Of a stretch of DNA of 64,000 nucleotides, positions 42,195 through 48,742 are shown piece by piece. How positions within the stretch are numbered: position 1 is the first letter of the stretch; each line of letters opens with the position of its first letter. Position numbers and translations under genes: made by a program. The stretch lies in the NCBI GenBank assembly GCA_015056045.1, contig SVGZ01000004.1:1-64000 (forward strand). Direction: 5' to 3'. The stretch comes from Clostridiales bacterium (lineage in GTDB: Bacteria > Bacillota > Clostridia > Christensenellales > Christensenellaceae). The notes below the pieces were generated by a model, which saw nothing but the letters and a program-made list of their open reading frames with translations, did not search any database and was not told where the DNA came from.

Positions 42195-43682
42195 ATGGAT
42201 ATTATCAAAGAAACGATCACGGCGGAAAAATGCATCCGCATCGGCGATGCACAGGCGCTTGTTGAAGGTACGGCAAAATTACCCGAAGGTTTTCGGGAGA
42301 TCGGCGGTGTTCTGGAGACTTCTGCGGTTTGCGAGGTTCTCTCGCAGACTGCTGCGCAGGGAAGCATCGGTCTTGAGGGAAAAGTTCGTTTTTCCATCGT
42401 CTATATCGATAAAGAAGGGGAGATCCGTGCATTTGAAAGCGAATGCAGCTTCATTCACCGTGCGGAGGATGAGAGGGTCTGCCCGGAAATGCAGGTTCTG
42501 GCTTCGGCAAATATCTGCGAATGTATGGCAAAAGCCGCTGACGAAGGCGTTTTTATGCGTGCGCTGATCGGCATTGACATGATCTGCGTGATGAATGAGG
42601 AGCTTATGGCGGTGACGGAATCTTCCGTGACGGGAAAAAACATCGAAAAGCTCGTTGTGCGTGAAAAACTGCCCAGACTTGCCGCCTGCGGAAATACGAA
42701 GCTCTATATCACAGACGAAGTCGAATTGCCGCAAAACCTGCCCGTCTGTTCGGAAGTATTGCTTTCAAGGGCCTATGCCGTCCTCGGGAAAACGCACGCC
42801 GAAGAAGGCAAGCTGATCCTCGAAGGCGATATCCGCTTTTTTATTCTCTACCGTGCTGCCGATAAAAACGCACCGCTGCGCTTTTTCTCCGGAACGATGC
42901 CCTTTGGCGAGATCATTCAGGAAGATGCTGCCTGCGAAGAGCTTTTTGCCCGTCTGCAGGTCGAAAGGCTCGGTGTTTCCTGTGAAAACGGCAATACCTT
43001 TATCGTTTCCGCGGTTTTGGGCGTACATTATATCTGTACGGAATGGCACGAAGCGAGCTTCGTTTCCGATGTGTATTCGCCGCTTTTTGACTGCGAAACG
43101 GAACAGCAGCAGCTTTCCTGCGGGATTTTGAAAAACAGCAGACCCGAAAAGCGCATCATCCGCCTGCCGCTTCATATTCCGGATTCTTACCCGGAGGCTG
43201 CAAGGGTTTTATCGGCTCTTGGGCATGCGCAGCTCACGGCAATGGAGAAAAAAGGCGATAAATGCGAGCTTACAGGCGTTTTATCGCTGAGCCTCTGCTA
43301 TGCAACGGCAGATGCAGGCATCCGCAATATCCGCCAGAATATTCCCTTTGAATGTGAAGCGGCGGTTCCGATGGATGCGGATGTGCAGATCATGGTCGAA
43401 GTTATCGAAACGGAAGGTGCAGGCTATGAACTCGACCTGAAGCTGAGCCTTTTCATCGATGCTTCGGAAACGGTGAAAAACGAAAGCTGCATTTTAACCG
43501 ATCTTTCGCTTTCGCCTGCAAAAGAACCGGCTGAACCGGGCATCATCGTCTATTATGCCGGCGGCGAGGAAACTTTCTGGGATATTGCCAAGGCATTCCG
43601 TGCCGATGCGGCGCAGTTTATGAAAGAGGACTATTTTGCTCATGTTCCTGCGGGCAAAAAGCTCCTGATCATCCGCCATTAA
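42195..43682 (+). CDS. sipL: SipL-like SPOCS/DUF3794 and LysM protein
   Basis: A 495-residue protein with an N-terminal DUF3794 region (VEGTAKLPEGFREIGGVLETS near residue 23), two or three SPOCS-like beta repeats (around 150-290 and 315-430), and a C-terminal LysM-like domain (GIIVYYAGGEETFWDIAKAF to KLLIIRH). This is the layout of C. difficile SipL, the SpoIVA-interacting coat morphogenetic protein made in the mother cell. It is the clearest sporulation marker here. GGAGG precedes ATG 42195. No sigma-A promoter is evident, consistent with but not proof of a sporulation sigma factor. Confidence 0.75.
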   Translation: MDIIKETITAEKCIRIGDAQALVEGTAKLPEGFREIGGVLETSAVCEVLSQTAAQGSIGLEGKVRFSIVYIDKEGEIRAFESECSFIHRAEDERVCPEMQVLASANICECMAKAADEGVFMRALIGIDMICVMNEELMAVTESSVTGKNIEKLVVREKLPRLAACGNTKLYITDEVELPQNLPVCSEVLLSRAYAVLGKTHAEEGKLILEGDIRFFILYRAADKNAPLRFFSGTMPFGEIIQEDAACEELFARLQVERLGVSCENGNTFIVSAVLGVHYICTEWHEASFVSDVYSPLFDCETEQQQLSCGILKNSRPEKRIIRLPLHIPDSYPEAARVLSALGHAQLTAMEKKGDKCELTGVLSLSLCYATADAGIRNIRQNIPFECEAAVPMDADVQIMVEVIETEGAGYELDLKLSLFIDASETVKNESCILTDLSLSPAKEPAEPGIIVYYAGGEETFWDIAKAFRADAAQFMKEDYFAHVPAGKKLLIIRH

Positions 43683-43693
43683 GTGCGGAAAAC

Positions 43694-43722
43694 TTGACAA
43701 AAACGGCTTTTCTTCCTATAAT
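43694..43722 (+). promoter_or_regulatory. Consensus promoter of the ZIP transporter gene
   Basis: TTGACA at 43694-43699, 17-bp spacer, TATAAT at 43717-43722: a perfect sigma-A match. Confidence 0.9.
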
Positions 43723-43754
43723 ACACCGTGATTTTTATGGGAGGATGAGCCGTT

Positions 43755-44636
43755 TTGAAAAAGATTTTTATTCTGTTTCTTGCTGTTATGCTGCTGTTAT
43801 CGATGCCGATGCAGGCTTTTGCACATATTCATACACATTTGGGCGAACATGAGGAAGAAACTTCTGAGGATTGCCCTGCTGAACAGGGTATGGGCGGCTT
43901 TGGGGCTTTTCTTTTGACGTTCGTTTCGGGCATGGTAACGGTTATCGGTGCTGCTTCTGTTTTGCTCTTCAAAAAGAGCAGTAAGCGTGTCCTTGCCTTT
44001 TTCCTCGGTTTTTCGGGCGGTACGATGCTTGGGCTTGCTTTTCTTGAGCTGATCCCCGAAAGCGTTGCCGGTTTTGGCATCGGCTATATGCTGCTTTTCT
44101 TTGTCGTTGGGATCGGCGTATATCTTTTGGCGGAAAAATGCCTTCCGCACAGCCATGGCCATGAAGACTGCCATGAACACCATGCACATCACGGGCATAT
44201 GGAGCATATCGGTCTGATTTCCGCAGCAGCACTTCTTCTGCACAATATTCCCGAAGGCATTGCTACTTTTGCAGCAGGTCAGGGCAGCTATTCCATGGGC
44301 ATGAAACTGGCGATCGCCATTGCCCTGCATAACATTCCCGTCGGCATTTCGATCGCTATGCCGCTCATGTACAGCGGAAGAAGAGGAAGGGCAATTTTCA
44401 TTGCGCTCATTGCAGCGCTTGCGGAGCCTTTGGGGGCACTTATTGCGTGGCTTTTCCTTGGCGAAAACATTTCCGAAGTATTGTTATCCGCTGTTTTTGC
44501 CATTGCCGCCGGTCTTTTATCTGCCGCTGCTTTGGATGAGCTTTTACCCGAATCGCGCAGGCTCGGGTTTGATACGGCTGCTTTTTTGGGCGTAATGCTG
44601 GGGATCTGCCTGATGCCGGCTGTCGGCCTTTTTTGA
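43755..44636 (+). CDS. ZIP-family metal transporter
   Basis: A 293-residue ZIP permease. A signal-peptide-like N terminus (MKKIFILFLAVMLLLSMPMQ) is followed by a His-rich segment (HIHTHLGEHEEE) and eight hydrophobic helices; the loop before helix 4 is His-rich (HSHGHEDCHEHHAHHGH), and the metal sites are HNIPEGIATF and HNIPVGISIA plus a following LAEPLGAL. It should import zinc, iron or manganese. Starts at TTG 43755, 11 nt after GGGAGG. An in-frame ATG is not nearby. The N-terminal extension is unusual for small ZIPs. Confidence 0.87.
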   Translation: MKKIFILFLAVMLLLSMPMQAFAHIHTHLGEHEEETSEDCPAEQGMGGFGAFLLTFVSGMVTVIGAASVLLFKKSSKRVLAFFLGFSGGTMLGLAFLELIPESVAGFGIGYMLLFFVVGIGVYLLAEKCLPHSHGHEDCHEHHAHHGHMEHIGLISAAALLLHNIPEGIATFAAGQGSYSMGMKLAIAIALHNIPVGISIAMPLMYSGRRGRAIFIALIAALAEPLGALIAWLFLGENISEVLLSAVFAIAAGLLSAAALDELLPESRRLGFDTAAFLGVMLGICLMPAVGLF

Positions 44637-44639
44637 TGC

Positions 44640-44668
44640 TTGACAAAGACATGGCTTTTTCTTACACT
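44640..44668 (+). promoter_or_regulatory. Promoter of the L,D-transpeptidase gene
   Basis: TTGACA at 44640-44645, 17-bp spacer, TACACT at 44663-44668, directly after the ZIP stop. Confidence 0.8.
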
Positions 44669-44702
44669 TGAATCAGGAAAAATCTTAACCAAAGGAAAAA
44701 TT

Positions 44703-45776
44703 ATGAAAAGATCGATCTTTCGTTTGTTGTCCGTACTGCTTGTTTTTGTGACCTTATTTTCGCTTTTCCCCGTGCAGGCTTTTGCCTATGACGAGCTGAA
44801 AAACACAGATCCGGATAAATATTATATTCTGCTCGACCTGAAAAACCAGATCGTTACCGTTTTTGAAAAGGATGAAAACGGCGAATATACCAAAATCGTC
44901 CGCTGCTTTACCTGCACATCCGGCAGAACAGAGCTTGACCCGAATGACCCGGAGGATAAGGGAACACCGACACCGAAAGGCATCTGGAAGATCGGCGGCA
45001 GAGAACGCTTCGGCAAATTTGCCTCGTTCAACAACGAATACGCACGCTACTGGACGCAGATCGTCGGCGGTGTTTATTTCCATTCCATTATGTTTGCAGA
45101 CAGAACGGTCGATACCTTAAAACGAGGTGCTTTCGGCAAGCTCGGCAGCGATGGTTCGCACGGCTGCGTACGCCTTTATGTTGAAGATGCGAAGTGGCTC
45201 TATTATTATGCCTGCCCGGGAACAACGATCGAGGTTTCCACAAACGAGAAATCCAATTCTGCACTGAGGCGTGCTTTAAAGACGGACATGAGCTTTAAGG
45301 AATACAACGAGATGCAGAAAAAAATTGCCGACACACCCGAGCTTGAAAACCCGAAGGCATGGGTCGTTTATGATGGCGCACCTTTAAGGACAGGCAACGG
45401 CTCGAACGACAGCGTCATTAAAAAGCTGCCTGAAGGCGCAGAAGTTGAAGTATTGATCCAGGGTGACCCTTGGGTAAAGGTCAGATATGAAAACAAAGAA
45501 GGCTACATCAAGCTTGGCTACGTCACCTATGAAAAAGGCGTGATGCAGTCGAAGGAAGATGCCGATATCATCAAGGCGACCGTTTATATGTATGAAGAGC
45601 CCGACAAAAAATCGGATGAGATCTGCAAAGTGCCGACGGATACTTCCGTTAAAGTTCTCGAGGAAAAAGACGGCTGGACAAAAATCGCTTTCTATGCCTG
45701 CACGGATAGCCCGCAGGAAGTTGGCTGGGTAAAGAGCAATTCTTTGAAAAAGGGCTGGGGCAGTATTCGAACATAA
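44703..45776 (+). CDS. Secreted L,D-transpeptidase with SH3b domains
   Basis: A 357-residue exported protein: signal peptide (residues 1-28, ending VQAFA), YkuD catalytic domain (about 38-185) with His127 in YFHSIM and the active site SDGSHGCVRL containing Cys155, then two bacterial SH3 domains (about 225-275 and 290-345; PLRTGNGSND and YMYEEPDKKSDE starts). It should cross-link peptidoglycan by 3-3 bonds. ATG 44703 follows AAAGGA; the promoter excludes earlier starts. The last codons and stop lie inside a 14-bp perfect hairpin. Confidence 0.9.
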   Translation: MKRSIFRLLSVLLVFVTLFSLFPVQAFAYDELKNTDPDKYYILLDLKNQIVTVFEKDENGEYTKIVRCFTCTSGRTELDPNDPEDKGTPTPKGIWKIGGRERFGKFASFNNEYARYWTQIVGGVYFHSIMFADRTVDTLKRGAFGKLGSDGSHGCVRLYVEDAKWLYYYACPGTTIEVSTNEKSNSALRRALKTDMSFKEYNEMQKKIADTPELENPKAWVVYDGAPLRTGNGSNDSVIKKLPEGAEVEVLIQGDPWVKVRYENKEGYIKLGYVTYEKGVMQSKEDADIIKATVYMYEEPDKKSDEICKVPTDTSVKVLEEKDGWTKIAFYACTDSPQEVGWVKSNSLKKGWGSIRT

Positions 45777-45795
45777 GCGGAGCTTATGTTCGAAT
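45765..45795 (+). repeat. 14-bp hairpin spanning the transpeptidase stop codon
   Basis: ATTCGAACATAAGC GGA GCTTATGTTCGAAT, perfectly paired (45765-45778 with 45782-45795). The TAA stop is at 45774-45776. There is no T-run, so it is not a standard terminator; possibly an inserted repeat that supplied the gene end. Confidence 0.8.
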
Positions 45796-45797
45796 CT

Positions 45798-45865
45798 GTA
45801 AATTTTCCTTTTCGCGCATACGGGCGCGAAAGATTTTTCTTCAGAAAAATCACCGGAAAATTTAC
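45798..45865 (+). repeat. Near-perfect three-way-junction palindrome
   Basis: Outer stem GTAAATTTTCC (45798-45808) with GGAAAATTTAC (45855-45865); inner hairpin TTTCGCGC/GCGCGAAA (45810-45831); second inner hairpin GATTTTTC/GAAAAATC (45832-45851). All stems are perfect (11, 8 and 8 bp) and only four bases are left at the junction. No gene in it. Confidence 0.85.
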
Positions 45866-46180
45866 CAATGTCTACTGACGGAAGCTTGATCGTGAAAATG
45901 AAGCTTCGTACAATGTCTGCTGTCGATGGTTTAGTGGGATCATTTTTTAGACTTTGCGCTTACCGCTTGCGCAAAATGCTTACGCATTACGGCTGAAATT
46001 TACCAATGTCTACTGCCGATGGTATGATCGTGAAAATGAAGCTTCGTACAATGTCTACTGACGGAAGTTTATTTGCTTCTGATTATAAAAGATACTGTTG
46101 ATTTCAGGTTCGGTGCAGTGTTAGGCTGCCAAAATGCTTGCGCATTACGGTTAAAACCTCGCGCAATGTCTACTGTCGGT
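45860..46180 (+). repeat. Dispersed AATGTCTACTG repeat cluster
   Basis: Five copies of AATGTCTrCTGnCG occur at about 45868, 45909, 46004, 46049 and 46166. Two of the intervals (45860-45932 and 45996-46067) are longer duplicates that share TTTACCAATGTCTACTG and GATCGTGAAAATGAAGCTTC. Hairpins AATGC TTAC GCATT and TTTGCGC/GCGCAAA lie between them. No gene found; this is part of an 890-bp gap. Confidence 0.75.
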
Positions 46181-46189
46181 AATCAAGAT

Positions 46190-46226
46190 CAAAAAAAGTA
46201 GGGGCTTGCATGGCAAGCCCGTTTTT
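46190..46226 (+). terminator. Terminator in the repeat gap
   Basis: GGGCTTGC ATG GCAAGCCC followed by GTTTTTC, preceded by AAAAAAAGTAGG as at 63424. Confidence 0.75.
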
Positions 46227-46240
46227 CTGCAATAATATTG

Positions 46241-46268
46241 AAAAAAGCAGGAGTTATTCCTGCTTTTA
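46241..46268. terminator. Second terminator-like hairpin
   Basis: AAAAGCAGGA GTTAT TCCTGCTTTT, 10-bp stem, symmetrical A- and T-runs. Confidence 0.75.
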
Positions 46269-46304
46269 TTGTGCCATTTTTTAATCGAAAGCTTGATTTT
46301 TGCG

Positions 46305-46402
46305 TCATCGGTTCAAACAGAGCGAAAAGAGCTTTCTCATAAAATAAAACTTCAGATTTCAGGATATATCCTATCTATCAGCAATATCTTTAATTGAAAA
46401 TC
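46305..46402 (+). repeat. 60/38-bp modular repeat, locus B part 1
   Basis: One diverged 60-bp unit (46305-46364; CATCGGTTCAAACAGAGCG...) followed by a 38-bp terminal block (46365-46402) that starts TATATCCTAT and ends ATTGAAAATC. Confidence 0.75.
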
Positions 46403-46511
46403 CGGTCAAGCGAGTATTGCTTCGCAAAAACTGCAAGTGTTCGCAAAACGAAGACTGCGAGTATTGCTTCGCAAAACTCGGGCGAGTTTACCTTTGGTAA
46501 ACCTCGCGCAT
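46403..46511 (+). repeat. CGAGTATT hairpin modules, two copies
   Basis: GCGAGTATTGC TTC GCAAAAACT at 46410-46433 and GCGAGTATTGC TTC GCAAAACTCG at 46457-46480, the second followed by the hairpin GCGAGTTTACC TTT GGTAAACCTCGC. The first copy directly follows the 38-bp block, as in locus C. Confidence 0.75.
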
Positions 46512-46688
46512 TTGGCTTGTGACTTCAGGCCTGCCTGTTCAAATAAAACGAAAAGAACTAACTTTTCAAATTAACCTAATGACTTCAGGCCTATCGGTTC
46601 AAATAAAACTAAAAGAACTGTTTCCAAAAATTAACCTAATGACTTCAGGCTATACTGTTTAAACGTGCAATCTCTTTCATTGAATATT
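46512..46688 (+). repeat. 60/38-bp modular repeat, locus B part 2
   Basis: A unit tail (46512-46530), two complete 60-bp units (46531-46590 and 46591-46650; AAATAAAACkAAAAGAACT ... TTAACCTAATGACTTCAGGC) and a 38-bp block 46651-46688 ending TTCATTGAATATT. The last 12 bp overlap the 3' end of the macro-domain gene. Confidence 0.85.
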
Positions 46689-47567
46689 AAAAGTACGGTT
46701 GAAAGCGAAAAGAAGCTTGGTAAGTTCAAAAATATCGTAACGCTTGTTTTCGATGCTCCAGCGGATGATCAGATCCTTTGTGTGCTTATCGAAGCGATAG
46801 CCAAAGCGTTCAAGGAAAGCCTTTGCCTTTTCAAAATCAAATTCAAGCGCGATCGCCATGGAAATAACTTCGTCTTTGGAGATCTTTTTGCCGACAGAAG
46901 GACGGCTGATGCGCATGAAATCTGCACGGGAAAGGTTTGCCTTGCGGTAAAAATCCTTTTCGGGCTGGCTGATCGCGGGTTTATCGATCTCTTTGACCTC
47001 AAAATCAAAGTGAATATTCGGGTAAGTTTCTTCGGGAAGTGCCTTTTGCTCTGCGATATAAGCGGCAACTTCTTTTCTTAACGCATCGTCAATGACGAAA
47101 TCTTCCGCATTATAGATGACGAGGAAAATTTCCATGTCGCTTAAAAGCGCAAATTTACCGATTTCATCGACGGCAATATTGAGCGCTTCTTCCTTGGGGT
47201 AACCATAAATACCCGAGGAGATCAGCGGGAATGCGATGGAAGAAATCCTGTGTTTTGCCGCAAGCTCGAGCGCAGATCTGTAGCAGGACCTGAGAAGAAA
47301 TTCTTCGCCGGCAACACCACCACGCCAAACCGGACCGACACTGTGAATAATATATTTCGCCTGAAGCGCATAACCCTTCGTTATAACGGAAAAACCGGTT
47401 TCGCAGCCGCCGATTTTTTCGCATTCACGGCGAAGTGCCTCTTCACCTGCATGCCTGAAAATCGTTCCGCAGACACCGCCGCCGTTTTGAAGGGAACTGT
47501 TTGCCGCATTAACGATCGCATCGACTTTCATTTTGATGATGTCGCCTTTTATGATGTGAAATGCCAT
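46677..47567 (-). CDS. Macro-domain protein with C-terminal helical domain
   Basis: A 296-residue protein. Residues 1-170 are a macro domain: VDAIVNAANSSLQNGGGVCGTIF carries the ADP-ribose-binding Asn/Gly loop, and FPLISSGIYGYP the second loop. Residues about 205-296 are a separate helical domain (LSRADFMRISRPSVGK, then KDLIIRWSIENKRYDIFELTKLLFAF), a YDIFE-type module I recall from other Firmicutes small proteins, function unknown. It may remove ADP-ribose or bind related ligands. GGAGGG precedes ATG 47567. Its last codons lie in a repeat block. Confidence 0.85.
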   Translation of the reverse strand: MAFHIIKGDIIKMKVDAIVNAANSSLQNGGGVCGTIFRHAGEEALRRECEKIGGCETGFSVITKGYALQAKYIIHSVGPVWRGGVAGEEFLLRSCYRSALELAAKHRISSIAFPLISSGIYGYPKEEALNIAVDEIGKFALLSDMEIFLVIYNAEDFVIDDALRKEVAAYIAEQKALPEETYPNIHFDFEVKEIDKPAISQPEKDFYRKANLSRADFMRISRPSVGKKISKDEVISMAIALEFDFEKAKAFLERFGYRFDKHTKDLIIRWSIENKRYDIFELTKLLFAFNRTFNIQ

Positions 47568-47599
47568 ATAATCCCTCCGTATTGTCTGTGATTAAGCTT

Positions 47600-47608
47600 A
47601 TTATAGCA
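47600..47608 (-). promoter_or_regulatory. Extended -10 promoter of the macro gene
   Basis: Minus strand TGCTATAAT directly downstream of the terminator of the URO-D gene; -35 weak. Confidence 0.5.
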
Positions 47609-47618
47609 CAGGAAAGGT

Positions 47619-47662
47619 AAAAAAACAGTACAGCAGGAGAAATTTCCCGCTGTACTGTAATA
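47619..47662 (-). terminator. Terminator of the URO-D-like gene
   Basis: ACAGTACAGC / GCTGTACTGT, 10-bp stem with a CC/GG extension; minus strand continues TTTTTTT. Confidence 0.88.
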
Positions 47663-47672
47663 TTTTTTGCGA

Positions 47673-48656
47673 TTAACCGAGTTCTTCGGCAGCTTCAACG
47701 ACCCAACGGAGGTGTTCATCGGGTGTGTCTTTCTGTACGGAGCAGTCGGAGCAGAGGATGAGCTTTTCTTTGCCGGCGGATCTGATGATCTCTTTGGTGT
47801 AATCCTTGATCTCTTTTTCGTTGCCTGTGTAAAGAATACCGCAGGGACGATTATCGAAACCGGCCATCAGTGTGGAACCTGCTTTGAAATAATCTCTGCC
47901 TTCCTTAACGCCGATCTTTCTGCCGTCTTTTAATTCTTCGATGGCAACTGCCCAGTTGACTGTCTTATAGTCATATTTCTGCCAGATATCGATGTTGTTG
48001 GGAACACCGCGCCAGCTGCACATATGATAGATGTTGCGTTCGGTATCATAGAGGCTGTTTGCCTTTGCGATAAGTCTCTTATCCCAGGGCGTTAAAACTT
48101 CTTCGTATTCTTCCGGGCTGAAACGGTCGCGTTCGCAGTTCTGCAGGGAAACGAAGATGCCGACGATGTCGGTTTCTGCTTTTAAGCGTTCCATAACGGT
48201 GAAGTTATCTTCTTCGATAACGGCCATGGCGTGTGCAAAAGCTTCTTTATCCGCACGGTAAAGCTCCATAACTTCTTCTTCCTGACGCGGGTTGTTGAGG
48301 CTGTGCTTGACTGTGCCGAAGGGTGTAAAGATCATGTAGCTGATCGCCTTATCGGGAGCACCTTCTGCGATCCTCTTTGCACGGTCGATCTGGCCTTCGA
48401 TGTACCAATCGTCTTTTTTATGCGGACGCATTGCACGCAGAGCTTCGGGTGTGTTGATGGGCGTGTTGCCGCAATCCCACTGCATGAAGCCGTCTGTTTC
48501 GATGCAGAGCATATCCATGCCCGTGTTTTTGAGCCATGTTAACTGGTCTGCAACTGTGTTATCTGTCTGATCGGAGAAGTGTGTATACCAGGATACCGGT
48601 ACTCTGTCCACTTCTTTGCCATACATTGCGTTTAAAACTCTTTCTTTGCTGTTCAT
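47673..48656 (-). CDS. Uroporphyrinogen decarboxylase-family protein
   Basis: A 327-residue URO-D/methyltransferase-fold protein: KERVLNAMYGKEVDRVPVSWY at the N terminus, MIFTPFGTVKHS in the middle, YHMCSWRG, and AGFDNRPCGILYTGN near the end. Because no other haem genes are near and the protein lacks clear HemE active-site Asp/Arg features, it is more likely a corrinoid methyltransferase-like or catabolic member than HemE. ATG 48656 follows GGGAGA; an upstream in-frame ATG overlaps the promoter. Monocistronic. Confidence 0.72.
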   Translation of the reverse strand: MNSKERVLNAMYGKEVDRVPVSWYTHFSDQTDNTVADQLTWLKNTGMDMLCIETDGFMQWDCGNTPINTPEALRAMRPHKKDDWYIEGQIDRAKRIAEGAPDKAISYMIFTPFGTVKHSLNNPRQEEEVMELYRADKEAFAHAMAVIEEDNFTVMERLKAETDIVGIFVSLQNCERDRFSPEEYEEVLTPWDKRLIAKANSLYDTERNIYHMCSWRGVPNNIDIWQKYDYKTVNWAVAIEELKDGRKIGVKEGRDYFKAGSTLMAGFDNRPCGILYTGNEKEIKDYTKEIIRSAGKEKLILCSDCSVQKDTPDEHLRWVVEAAEELG

Positions 48657-48689
48657 AAAAGTTTCTCCCACTAAATAGTTTGCTCTTTT

Positions 48690-48718
48690 ATTATCCGACA
48701 TTTTGCGGAAAAGTTCAA
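48690..48718 (-). promoter_or_regulatory. Promoter of the URO-D-like gene
   Basis: Minus strand TTGAAC, 17-bp spacer, GATAAT. Confidence 0.65.
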
Positions 48719-48742
48719 GTTATTTGAACACTTGTTATAAAA

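Noticed and set aside
45780-46680. tRNA, tmRNA, 6S or other standard RNA gene in the long gap
   Set aside because: No T-loop GGTTCRAATCC match with acceptor pairing and no tmRNA or 6S landmarks; only repeats and terminators seen.
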